Shown: one piece after another, positions 12,701 through 21,848 of the stretch
Layout: the number at the start of each line of letters is the position of its first letter
How positions within the stretch are numbered: position 1 is the first letter of the stretch
From: Tetracentron sinense
Lineage: Eukaryota; Streptophyta; Magnoliopsida; Trochodendrales; Trochodendraceae
Assembly: GCA_015143295.1 (NCBI GenBank)
Contig: CM026568.1
Location: forward strand, 29,334,441 to 29,398,440
Length of the DNA stretch: 64,000 nt
Direction: 5' to 3'
The notes under the pieces: generated by a model
The model's input: the letters and a program-made list of their open reading frames with translations, nothing else
What the model was told of the DNA's origin: nothing
Database searches by the model: none
Made by a program: the position numbers and the translations under genes

Positions 12701-13254
12701 CTTTGGTACAGCAATCAGTCTTCCAAACCAAAACTGTTAGTGAACTCACATGCCCACAGACAACCTATAGGAGGATTCCACAGACTTCTCTTTGAAACAG
12801 AAACACTCAGTTGCTTTTAACACTTGAGCATTTCTATGGCCTTGAACTTTGCTTAACATCTCTATGATGTTGGACATTGTTGTAGTGGCTCTAACATGAA
12901 CTAGAGAATGCTCTCAAGCAAGTGAACACATAAGCAGTGCTGCAGTAGTCCAGAAAGAATTTCAAGGTAACATTTAGGATGCATAAAATATAATACATAA
13001 TTCCTGCTTTCCATTCAACTTACCTTGTTTGTTGTAAACTATACACGAGGCATTTGTAATTTACCTCGTTTCCATTCAACTTACCTCAGACAAGGACCTC
13101 TTTTTGTGGGCTCCTTATGAAGAAACGACACTGGATATCATTAACATTGTTCATTCAGGCATTTGAAATTTATATATGAAGGCTGTTTGGATTGCAGGGA
13201 CCGAGGAAGAAGATTCTCCTTGCCGTCTTGCCTCGTTCCAAACGGAAACTATGA
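731..13254 (+). CDS. SAM (sterile alpha motif) domain protein, 7 coding exons
   Basis: Exons read in one frame: 731-775, 1046-1188, 1515-1564, 1678-2195, 4810-4890, 11864-11926 and 13198-13254, all with GT-AG borders, giving 318 residues. The first 250 residues are basic and low in order: an MSRPQVTITLGRSGQ start, an RRRR patch, then Pro/Arg-rich sequence. Residues about 253-313 form a SAM domain (GEEPLTVASLLYSLGL, then AEEVDMTALQQMGDNDL, then ELGIPMGPRKKILLAV), spread over the last three exons. SAM domains mediate protein self-association, and some bind RNA. The layout matches small plant SAM proteins of unassigned function in Arabidopsis. The three C-terminal exons are separated by introns of 2.6, 7.0 and 1.3 kb, the larger two filled with transposons. 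Start chosen as the first ATG that opens this frame. Exon joins are inferred from frame and splice consensus; there is no transcript evidence. Confidence 0.88.
2238..2828 (+). repeat. Foldback element with TTTCGG/CCGAAAC end words (copy 1)
   Basis: Lies in intron 4 of the SAM gene. The ends are AAGGTTTAAAAA on the left and TTTTTTAAATCATG on the right, an imperfect inverted pair. The terminal 80-150 bp on each side repeat short words (GGCCGAAAC, TTTCGG, TTTACGTA, ACGTAACG). The AT-rich interior carries a TTTAGGGATTTTTGGAACC stretch. A second copy lies inverted at 3992-4634. No ORF of its own, so non-autonomous; no clear target duplication. Confidence 0.6.
2829..3240 (+). repeat. Diverged tandem duplication in intron 4
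   Basis: Two direct copies of a 160-230 bp unit, about 2830-2990 and 3003-3238. Each has ATTAACCCTAC, ATAGCTTA, CTAGGAGAGCCATTTGATGT and a shared tail that includes ACAAATCCTT. The second copy carries extra sequence in the middle. Non-coding. Confidence 0.65.
3992..4634 (-). repeat. Foldback element with TTTCGG/CCGAAAC end words (copy 2, inverted)
   Basis: Read on the minus strand it starts CAAGGTTTAAAAACTCG and carries the words GGCCGAAAC, TACGTAT and TTTCGG near both ends. Its interior (GGTTCCGAAAATCCCTAAAC, then CTACTCATTC, then TTGATTTGGGGTTT) is the reverse complement of the interior of the copy at 2238-2828. Both lie in intron 4, so the pre-mRNA could fold on itself over several hundred bases. 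Confidence 0.6.
5598..6823 (+). repeat. Foldback element with ATCGATATATCG end words
   Basis: Lies in intron 5 of the SAM gene. The left end AAGGTTTTAAATGTTGAT pairs with the right end, TGTCAACATTTTAAACC. Terminal parts repeat GATATCG, TATATCG, GATATATCATC and similar words, densest at 6690-6810. The interior at about 6380-6620 is the reverse complement of 56530-56760, inside an element with quite different end words (see 56334-57072). Non-coding. Confidence 0.6.
7048..8390 (-). mobile_element. L1-type LINE, truncated 3' part, antisense in intron 5
   Basis: On the minus strand, 8282-7947 encodes the region after the reverse transcriptase of plant L1 elements: KNHLVKWNQIYKPSRDGGL, then ALLGKWKRRFGEEQESLWKK, then a GIGLWKGI stretch. 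A zf-RVT-like piece (LCLIKEE-TLDHLL-like, across frames) follows near 7550-7480. The 3' end is at 7048 and reads TTTTTTGATCGGTAAA on plus. This matches the reverse complement of the 3' end of the LINE at 48880-50255, so both belong to one family. It is broken, 5'-truncated and without an intact ORF. Confidence 0.75.
9219..9558 (+). repeat. Foldback element with TACGTATC/TTTCG end words
   Basis: Inserted in the antisense LINE. The left end (CAAGGATTAAAAATACG) resembles the start of the elements at 2238 and 3992. Short words repeat on both sides: TACGTATTGGTTTCGGG, CGTATCGCCCGTTTCGTATC and ACGTATCCCC. The centre (9300-9450) is AT-rich with no ORF. Confidence 0.55.
10226..10711 (+). repeat. Foldback element with GAGCGAG end words (copy 1)
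   Basis: Inserted in the antisense LINE. The left end starts CCTAAGTAATCAGAGCGAGA; the right end carries GTGAGAGCGAGGTTTACC and AGCAGGAGCGAGTAGC. The AT-rich centre (TTGATGTTCTTGAAAATTA, then ATCTTTCTAAATTCA) matches 20797-21262 along its length. Two full copies in one window show a mobile family; no coding capacity. Confidence 0.65.
11041..11530 (+). mobile_element. LINE 3' end fragment, sense orientation, in intron 5
   Basis: Contains a decayed VVWSLWKERK-like stretch (11211-11240), the conserved C-terminal tail of plant L1 ORF2, followed by a T-rich 3' region and an A-run (11515-11530). The opening part (TGTTCATGATTTTGTTAT, then TTCCCAAT-TGGGA) recurs at 6905-6945. It meets the antisense LINE head to head near 11040. 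Broken. Confidence 0.5.
11927..13197. other. Intron 6 of the SAM gene
   Basis: No repeat family was recognised with confidence. A 136-codon open frame at 12385-12795 has no recognisable domain and its composition looks like chance. A short near-direct repeat (CATTCAACTTACCT-type) occurs near 13012 and 13074. Confidence 0.4.
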
Positions 13255-15929
13255 TAGCTATAACTTTAGATGACTTTAAATGGCTACATTATACAGAGCA
13301 TCAATTCTATTTGTATCGTCGGAAATTTGTATTGGAGCATTTTGTATGTCAAACTAGTACTACGTATATTTTTTTTTGAATTGGGTTGCCACAGTGAAAA
13401 ATCAGTCTTCTGTGAATATTTGTTCTACCTAGTTACAATTTGAGGCTTGAATTGATGATGCAGTGGTAACAAAGTGAATGTTTTTTATTTTGTATTAAGA
13501 TCACTTGATTGCTTTGGATGCCACGTATGAATTAATGGCTTTAGACCATGCAGCATCTCAAGTTCTATTGCAAAATGGGGTTCCTTCAGCTGGTTTAAGA
13601 GGTGGCAAAAATTGATACTTTGGGAATATTATCAATCCCCTTGGAACAGATTTAAAATGAACAACCTAATAGACATGAGGATTGCTTCCAGAAATTCAGT
13701 GGCAGTTGGGAGTTGGGAGTTGGGACAAACGTGTTTGGAAACATTGATATAGAAAGAAAACCTTATTATAACATAATTGGATGACGAAACAAGGAACTTA
13801 GTTGGCTCTCTCAACAGGCTTTAATAGACGGGATGAGCAATACTAGATGCAGGAGACACGAGCCGAGCCGCCGAGTTGTTACTGTTACTTGAAGCCAAAG
13901 CCATCACCATTTGGTAGTTGGTACTGCAGAAAAAGTGCATGAGCGGTTGGTAAATCTTGTGTTTGACCATATATTGCAGGCCTTGAATTCTCTCCAAACG
14001 ATTTGAGCATATGTTGTGCATCCACTCCAAATGATGAAGAATATCAAAATCGAATCAATACCCTATTCCCCTTCCTATCAGTCTTAGATAACCAAAGTTC
14101 AGTAAGTTGCAAAAGGAAATAAGGGGAATTGAGTTGGAACTTATAACTACATTTCGACGTCCATCGTTCAGTAGATTGCTCCAATGAGTTCATCAATAAC
14201 CGTCCATAAGTTTCTTTGATTAGAATACTTGTTTTTGGCCCCCATCTAGGAGGTTGTCCATTGATCAGTAGATAATATAGGTGGACAATCAAGAGCCTTG
14301 TTTTTAAGGCCTATTTGCTCATGTGAGTCTGAGAGATCATGATCACTAGGCAAAAAGGTTCTTCACTAGGACCATCAATGGGCCAGGTATGGGAAAAGGC
14401 TTGGTTTATGAGCTAGGATATGATTTATGAGCGTGAGCCTTGCTAGTACTTTTGTAGCTTAAACCATAACTCAAACTTGGTGGGCCCAATTATGAAAAAA
14501 TATACTGTAGAGAGAATCCAATTCCAACCCCCTTCTCTAAAAGTTGCAAACCCCATGAATGAATAAAGCAAAGGTTTAAAGCAAATTTATGAGGTGCTTA
14601 ACAAAAAGTCCATATCAAAGATCAGATACCTTCTTTGGAGGAATCCTTGAGAAAAGAAAATGGCAATGAATAAGAGACAGGATAGAGAGGATGGTCAGGA
14701 CCACCCCAAATGCATGGCTCTTGATGAACTGTTAAGGGTGAAATACTTATTATTCACTCCAAATAGCTGGGATTGAAGAGGGGATTCATCTCTCTAAACT
14801 TCCAAATGGCTTTGCTTACTTTTAATAGTCAAATGACTTTCATCAGCTCATACTTTTAATTACTTTATATTAAAGTGAATAATAAGCGTGCACTATTTGA
14901 TAGGTGAAAAGCATATTAGCACGACCTAACCTAACGACACTTCTCGATTGGTGCCACGTGTCATCAGAAAGTTGGATTGTATGATGGGCATGAGGTCCAT
15001 CATCCTCCTTGGATCCAATCTGTCAATAGGCCCGATCGATCTTACACGGATTGGGGATGAGGTTTTGGACCCAATTGTGGGATTCGACTTGGGTTTTCCA
15101 ACCGCCTTACAATCGGGTTGGTTTTTGGTTTTGCTCCCTTCTATTGACTAATTAACTACTAATTATGGCTATTGATTTTGAATTTTAAGTATGTATACAA
15201 TGCCATTTCAATCCCTTAAGTAATGGGTCGAGTTTATGTTGAGGATCCGCTCGCCCGGCAGTTGAGACCCAACCCATCGGCACCTTTGCTCATAGCCGAA
15301 GAGGTCAATGTGTTGCGAGCCCACCGGCACAAGTTAGAGAGGTTCCATATCTTAGAACCCTACACAGACCTCACAAGGTCAAGGGGTGTTAGGATCGATG
15401 TAAGTGGAATGCTCCTTTTTAAGTGTAATAAAGCATAAATATACTTGAAAGGAAAGAAAGGCAATGCTAATAGAGAGCCAAAAGAAGCACACAACCATAA
15501 AGTCCCACTAACTACTGCATGGATTGGATGTAGCTGCTGGTCAAATATGTGAAGGGGTGGGCTCACGTTCGAAAGAAGGGACCCACTTTTATAATCAACT
15601 ACTTTTTCTTTTCTTTTTTTGGTTAAGGTAACAACACCACAAGTCATGAGGAAGAATACAGCCCTAAAACACTTGGAGTGGGGGACCGTTGATCCAGAAC
15701 TTAGAAAACTCAAGAGATTTAAACTAAACATTTGTGATAGAATGGTTGCTTGTGATAGAAGGTTTGTTCAGTAGGGACCACTAGTTTGAGATATTGATGG
15801 GTTCCACACATGATTTGGTGCTCCTCTAATGTGGACATATGTGCGCATATCTTGTAACCCAAATAAATATAACTGAAATGCCAGTGTTGACTCTCTCTCT
15901 CTCTTTAGTGTATTGCTTCAATCCGCCTA
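13255..15929. other. Intergenic DNA downstream of the SAM gene
   Basis: Starts with the probable 3' UTR of the SAM gene. Two neighbouring minus-strand frames (14292-14044 and 14030-13821) look somewhat protein-like but match no family I recognise. A plus frame at 15223-15438 likewise has no recognisable domain. Nothing else was identified. Confidence 0.35.
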
Positions 15930-16325
15930 CTTTCCGATAGGTAAAATAAGTGAAGGGTAAGTTCATTAAAAAAAAAATGTTGAAATTATGGCTTTAATCA
16001 ACTATAAAAACAACACGCCTGGGTTTGTCCCAGGGTTAGTGTATCTCCTTTGGGGAGGAGTGACTCGTGTTCGAGTACTTTCCAATAGGTTAAATAAAAG
16101 TGCAGGGTAAGTTCATTAAAAGTTGAAATTATGGCTTTAATCAACTATAAAAACAACACGCCTGAGTTTGTCCCATTGTTAGTGTATCTCCTTTGGGGAG
16201 GAGTGACTCGTATTCAAGTCCTGATGTGGCCGTTAAGGGCCCACCCTTGAGTTCTAACCCACCTAACCCCCCAACCATGACATAGATAGATAAATGATAT
16301 AACTGATTATCAAAAAAAAAAAAAA
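15930..16325 (+). mobile_element. tRNA-derived SINE within a 149-bp tandem duplication
   Basis: The complete right copy starts near 16157 (CGCCTGAGTTTGTCCCA) and has a box-B-like GACTCGTATTCAAGTCC. It ends in AGATAAATGAT and an A-run at 16312-16325. The left copy (from about 16017) is cut after GTGTTCGAGT. Both sit in a direct duplication: unit 1 is 15930-16078 and unit 2 starts at 16079, each opening with CTTTCC-ATAGGT and containing GAAATTATGGCTTTAATCAA. A-box-like (TTTGTCCCAGGGTTAGTG) and B-box-like words suggest an RNA polymerase III origin. Confidence 0.65.
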
Positions 16326-17374
16326 CTATAAAAATAGCCCCAAAAAATAATATAGCATCTAAGGAAGCCAATGTCTAACACTGGTTATCCTAAAAAACAA
16401 AAGTTAGGAATGCACATCTTTTGGAGGAATCCCTTGGCCCTGCGCAATTTTGGGGTTCGATGGTAAATATATAAATAATAACAGAAATGAGATATAATAT
16501 ATATATGGTTCATCTACAATAAAGTTATATTTATGAATTAAGGTCCATAACTACATTTTAAAGTAGATGTTTTTACCTCTAAAATCTCTAAGATATAGAC
16601 ATGCAATTAACCTTCAACTTAACAATCTAAAGTCCAACTAAGCATAATCTTCAAATAAGCTCAATTTTAAGATTAGTGTCACCAAACGGCACCTAAGACA
16701 ATTAAGAACTTTCACTATACAGATATTAAATAATTCAATGAGTTTTAATCTTGAACATGGAGTTCGTTTTCTACGAGAGCCATTAAAATTAGAAAATAAC
16801 TTTCAACAAGAGCTCCGATTGAACAGTGAACCAGATCAACCGAAAATTATTATGGGAATGGGTATTTATGAAAAAAGTTAATTGTTAAAAAAATAACCTT
16901 CTTTGTATTCATAATTACCAAACTATCCCTTCCCAATACAAATTTTGGATTGTTCCGATTGACCGTTCAATCAAAGCTTTTGTTCATAGTTAATCTATTA
17001 GAACTAGTTATAAGTTCGTTCTTCTTTTCATAGAGTTACTCATTTTCTTAAGAGTCACTACTCTTTTTTTCGAGAATTACTTGCTTTTTCTTGAGAATTA
17101 CTTAGGCCCTCACTAAGAGCAAATTGTTCTCCTTGAGAGTCCTATTAAGTTTAAGCCTACACTCTACCTATTTATTAAATTTTAGAACCTAAAATTCAAT
17201 TTTAAATCAATTAATTTTTTTTAAAAAATCTAATCATAACTTCATAAATTAGAATTAATATAAAATAAAATTATCGGTAAATTCCAACACTGCTGTTATG
17301 TGAAATATTCTTGAAATTATGAAATGAAAATACACTTCTTTAAATTTAGGATTATATGAATTACCAAAAAAATG
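16326..17374. other. AT-rich intergenic DNA
   Basis: No gene or named repeat was recognised. The segment is AT-rich with scattered short inverted words such as GATTGAACAGTGAACC near 16818 and GATTGACCGTTCAATC near 16957. Confidence 0.35.
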
Positions 17375-17546
17375 AGTACTAGCCCTACTCTTAGGGCATT
17401 CCTACTTTTAGCCGGAGCCAACCACCTGGCCATTTTTAATGTTGAAGCCTTAGGATCACTGAAAAAGTATGGACTTTAACAATAAAAATGAATAAATGAT
17501 TGGCTCAAGTTCAAAGTAGGACTGCCCTAAGAGTAGGGGTAGCACT
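17375..17546. mobile_element. MITE with about 35-bp terminal inverted repeats
   Basis: The left end AGTACTAGCCCTACTCTTAG pairs with the right end, which read on the minus strand begins AGTGCTACCCCTACTCTTAG. The similarity continues through GGGCATTCCTACTTTTA. The centre is short and non-coding. No convincing target duplication, so the superfamily is open. Confidence 0.65.
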
Positions 17547-17889
17547 CCTAAAAATAATATATGATTTTGCATGGAGGATTTGCGCTTGTCCCATTGATCA
17601 TGTGTGCCGGGTACCCCCCCAAAAAAAATGTGGGCCAGGGTATGAAATAAGTAGGGGTTTTTGCATATCAGCTACTGCATTCTACCAGCTTTGCAAATAC
17701 ACTGTTGTGAGTTATAGTTTTGCAAATTAACTCATGGTTTTGCAACCGTAAGACAAATAACCTCAATCCCCAATTTTGTTATGCTTTCATTTGTTATTAT
17801 TAGGAAAATAACTATTATGTCCTTGTGATATTTCATAACCTTACTAAGCCTTTAATTATCCTTGAACTATGATTAATAAGTTTTAACCA

Positions 17890-18680
17890 TTGTGATTTAG
17901 ATTCACACCCTTAGAGATAAAACATCTAAACCTAGTTTTTTTTTTAAAAATTTAATGTATCCCATTTTAACTCCCTTTAACTTAAGTGAAGATACATTAA
18001 CCCTTAGAGTTAAAGCATTTAACCTTGGTTTTAAAAGGAAATAAATTCCCTTTAACTATGGTGAAGATTCATTAACCCTTAAGGTTAAAGCACTAACCTT
18101 GAGTTTTAGAAAAAAATTAGAAAAAATTAACGTGTCCCTTTGCAACTCCCTTTAACTGTGGTTAAAATTCACTCAGCCTAATAAAAAATTTAATCATGTC
18201 TTTTAACTCCTTTTAACCGTGGTTAAGGTTCACTAACCATTAGGATTAGCGAATCTAACTTTGGTTTAAAAAAAAATAAAAAAATTTAAGTTGTCCCCTT
18301 TTAACTCTCTTTAACTATGATTAAGGTTAACTATCCCTTAGGGTTAAAGCATCTAACCTTGGTCCTTTATATTGAAAAAAAAAATTAATGTGTCCCTTTC
18401 CATAAAAGATAGGTTTTATTTTATTTTATTAAAAACCAAGATTAGATGTTTTAACCCTAAGGGTTAGCTGATCTTAACTGCAGTTAAAGAGAGTTAAATG
18501 GGGACACCTTAATTTTTTTTTCTAAAAACCAAAGTTAGATGTTTTAACCCTAAGAGTGAGTAAATCTTAACCACAGTTAAAAGGAGTTAAAAGGGGACAC
18601 GTTAATTGTTTATTTTTTTTCTAAAAATCAAGGTTAGATGCTTTAACCCTAAGAGTTAATAAATCTTAATCATAGTTAAA
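17890..18680. repeat. Two-way tandem array of the TTAACCCTAAGGGTTA core
   Basis: About five units of roughly 100-120 bp run in one direction from 17890 to 18390. Each has TTTAACTGTGGTTAAG-like sequence, ATTCACTAACCCTTAGGGTT and CATCTAACCTTGGTTTT. About three units in the opposite orientation follow to 18680 (AAAACCAAGGTTAGATG, then TTTAACCCTAAG, then AATCTTAACCACAGTTAAA). The whole block is thus a large imperfect palindrome. The same unit recurs singly or as an inverted pair in many elements listed below. Confidence 0.7.
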
Positions 18681-19005
18681 GGTTATTTTTTGGGATTTCG
18701 GTGAAATTTCGAAATTCGAAATATTAATATTTTTATATATATATATAATTAAAAAATAATATTTTATTAAATTTTATATATTTATATAAATATTATTGTT
18801 TTATTTTTAAAATTAATATATAAATTTTCAAAATTTCACGAAATTTCAGTAAAAATTTCAAAATTTTAATAAAAAAAAAATCAGATGTCAGCTAAAATTC
18901 CGAAATCTTCAAAATCCGAAACTTCACCCCAAATTTTCAAAATTTCGGCCAAAATCTTCAAAATTTAGGCCGAAATTTGATTTTCGAAATAAACCTAGTT
19001 TCAAT
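18681..19005. repeat. Foldback element with GAAATTTCG end words
   Basis: The ends GGTTATTTTTTGGGATTTCG and (minus strand) GGTTTATTTCGAAAATC form an imperfect inverted pair. Both flanks repeat CGAAATT, GAAATTTC, TCAAAATTTC and CCGAAA words around a pure A/T centre (18720-18830). It abuts the palindromic array without a spacer. Non-coding. Confidence 0.55.
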
Positions 19006-19090
19006 GTTATTGGGGTTGTCCAAAACCAAATTTTCAACATTGGTACCGGGTACCCCTAAAAAAAAAATGTGGGCCAGGGAAATAAGTATG

Positions 19091-20796
19091 GACAGAGGAT
19101 TTGGACTCATCATCACCAGCCAAAGTTATCTGTAAAGTATATTCTTTAAAATTATCACATGCCTGTCAATAGCTCTTTTATTGCCTCTATCGTGGTGGTA
19201 GTAGCAGCAGTAGTACCCTACTTTTAGATATGAACTCAAGTTCTATTTGAATGGTGGAGAGCAGGTGGAAGCTTATTGGTTCTTAACCCATACTTGTGCC
19301 TTGGGACTTGGTCGTTGCCCTTCATCACAACTTCATAAATCATAACAAAATATCCTTTCCTTCTCTCCAAATTTCAGTAATCTTCTAACTTCACCATAGC
19401 TGCACACTTTTTTTTTTCTTCTGTTTTTTTTGCTTTATTTACCAACGGTAGTTGGTTAGCTTGGGCATTGGAGTTCTTACAACTCGTACTCGGGTGAGTG
19501 TTAGATCCTAGACCTCCCTCCATTGAAAGCCACATTCACCATGACTACAACAGGCATACCATTCGTCCACATCAATTAAAATTTCAAAAGAAATGACTTT
19601 TCCCGTTAGTACTACAACACATATCTTCAAAAGCATTGGATTTTTATTTATTTTCTATTTTTATTGAGATAGACTAATAACATGTCTGTTAAAATCCTTT
19701 GCCCTACAAGAAGGGCTGTTGCTAATCCACACTTCTATATACACGCTCTGATTCTCACATACTAGTCACCTGAGGGCACCTCTATTTGGCGCAAACCTGT
19801 TCTTTGGTATTAGCACAATTTTTGTTTATGTCTTTTATGAGTTTTACTATAAACAATAGATAAACGGGAGCTTCTAAAACATGCCTTCACAATGATAATT
19901 TGAAAATTATATATATAAAAAAAAGGTATTTAGGTAAACAAATATTTTTATGTAAGTGCTGAAATACCCTTGTCAAAGCATATTTTGGAGAGGCTCTCTC
20001 TTGAACCAGAGCTCAGTTTTATATTCACACTCTTCTATTTATATGAACAAAAATGAAATGGGTCAACACTCATAATTCTAAACCCACAAGAAGGTCAATC
20101 CTCTTATCAATATGGGAGGAGAGGAATAACTTGAAAATGCAAATTGAATCGGCCAAATTGAAGAATCTCAATTGCAGGTGACATTTTATGCTATACTAAA
20201 ATTACTTTAGTGTCCATCAATTAATTTATTATGTACAAAATAATTTTCTGCCACGCTCACTTGGTTCTTTCTTTCTTTGTTCTTTTTTCCTCTACAATAG
20301 GTCTCAAATAAGGGAGGTTTTTTAAAATAAGTTTTGAATTTTCAACTTTAACTTCCTTTTAAGTTTTAACTCTTCTCTATATTGATCGATTGATACGTAT
20401 TATCAATCATCAAATATATCGATCAATGTTATAAAAAGCCAAAGTCTATAAAAACTTAAATTAAAAATTCAAACCCTATTTTGAGAAAAATGTCTTACTT
20501 GAGGCATATTTTGAAAATCCTCCTTAAGTGGGTGTTCCATAATCCAACAATCGTCTGTCCATGTCACATATTCTTATTAACTTACTATCAATCTCCTGGG
20601 AGACAAAAATTTTATTTATTTTTAAAAAGTAATTAAAAACTCTATAGTAGATACTATCGAGATTTGGGTTGCCCAATGAAATCTAACAGACCTACTTATG
20701 CATTAAATGATGGACCCCGCATGATGTTTGGTACTTATCCCAAATCAAAATATGTTGTACACACAACTAGGGCAAGCATTGCTTCCGTAAGAAGAG
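19091..20796. other. Intergenic DNA
   Basis: No gene or recognisable repeat was found. T-rich tracts occur near 19407-19440. A short inverted pair around AAAGTTGAAAATTCAAAAC lies near 20330-20480. Confidence 0.35.
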
Positions 20797-21262
20797 AGAC
20801 CTAAGTAATTAGAGTGGGGAGGGGAGCAAGAACGACAAATTACAATTTAGGATAGGGTTGAAAGCGTCGAGATTTATATATATATATATATATATTCTTG
20901 ATGTTCTTGAAAATTATCTGAAGATGTAAAATTTATCTTTTTTACTTTTTAAACTATAAGAAAGAATAGATAAAATCATTCAAATTTATAGTCACAATGA
21001 AAAAGATTATCGATATATTAAATATATCTTTCTAAATTCACTTACAAAATCACTGATAAGTAACAAATCTTACATGAATCTTATAACCTATAAAGAAATA
21101 TGAAAAATACATTAAAAAAAACTGAAAATTTTGGATAAAATATAAAATTGTACACAAAAATTACACTCTTAAATAAGAACGAGGTTTACAAAAGTTGAAA
21201 TCAAGCTCCCAAGAAAAGAAAGAGGTTGAAGAGGAGTATGTTTGCGAGGTTTGGTTTACTAA
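20797..21262 (+). repeat. Foldback element with GAGCGAG-type end words (copy 2)
   Basis: Colinear with 10226-10711: the start (GACCTAAGTAATTAGAGTGG), a TA-rich block, TTGATGTTCTTGAAAATTA, ATATCTTTCTAAATTCA and the end (ACGAGGTTTACAAAAGTTGA, then GGTTTACTAAGG) all match. Its end words have drifted further from GAGCGAG than in copy 1, while the interior stays close. Lies about 600 bp upstream of the U-box gene. Confidence 0.65.
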
Positions 21263-21266
21263 GGGA

Positions 21267-21426
21267 TAATTTTATTTTATTATATATATATATATAACCA
21301 CTACTTTGGGTTAGTATATGTTCCAGGTTAGCAAAGAGCTACAACGCACCCTCCACGTGGGATCGTTCCCGGGACCACCCTCTTAATGAGGGGATACACA
21401 AACCAGTGGGCTAGCCCCACGGTATG
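21267..21426 (-). mobile_element. SINE, minus strand, with 10-bp target duplication
   Basis: TACTAAGGGA occurs at 21257-21266 and 21427-21436 on either side. On the minus strand the unit begins near TACCGTGGGGCTAGCCCACT (A-box region) and has a degenerate B-box (GGTCCCGGGAACGATCCC). It ends in a TA-rich tail (21270-21296). The perfect duplication supports a retroposed copy about 160 bp long, inserted at the edge of the foldback element. It lies close to the promoter of the U-box gene. Confidence 0.72.
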
Positions 21427-21581
21427 TACTAAGGGACAGATTTGACATTAGATATTTGAAGCAAAGCAAGTAAATGGTAATTTTTTTTTGTAAATAATTC
21501 ACAAAGCCCTGGTTAGAACTTGTGATTTGTGAAAACAGTAGTTAGTTGGAAAGCAACGGAATCAAACTCCCACCGAACCGC

Positions 21582-21590
21582 ATATAAAAT
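21582..21590 (+). promoter_or_regulatory. TATA box of the U-box gene
   Basis: ATATAAAAT lies about 260 bp before the start codon and is followed by a CT-rich stretch (21655-21690) typical of plant leaders. This would place transcription start near 21615 and give a leader of roughly 230 bases. Confidence 0.55.
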
Positions 21591-21848
21591 ACTGTCAGCT
21601 TTTGCAACCGCGAAGACCCCTGTCTTGGCCGGATGATGGGTGCAGGATAGCACTATCTCCCTCTCTCTAGTACGTTAGCAGTCTCTCTGCATCTTTCTCT
21701 ACATTTCACTCTGGTTTGTTCATCGGAAATCGTCTCTTTGGTTTAAGAATAATGGAACATTTCGAAGCTTTCATTTCATACAATTTATGGACTCTGAGAA
21801 CGGCTCTTTAAGCTCTGATTGATATATTCGAAGGGAGAAGAACAGGAG

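Larger units (their letters stand above)
17608..19090 (+). repeat. About 45-bp direct repeats bracketing a 1.4-kb block
   Basis: The phrase GGGTACCCC, an A-run, ATGTGGGCCAGGG and AAATAAGTA occurs at 17608-17655 and again in the same orientation at 19046-19090. Between them lie a stretch of unknown origin, the palindromic tandem array (17890-18680) and a foldback element (18681-19005). The pair could be ends of one element or recombination partners; no coding sequence supports either. Confidence 0.5.

Noticed and set aside
12385-12795. 136-codon open frame in intron 6 of the SAM gene
   Set aside because: No domain, biased toward chance composition, and lies within an intron of a well-supported gene.
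21819-21848. Upstream start of the U-box frame
   Set aside because: The frame opens with TTG there, not ATG; the first ATG is at 21849 and matches the clade start.
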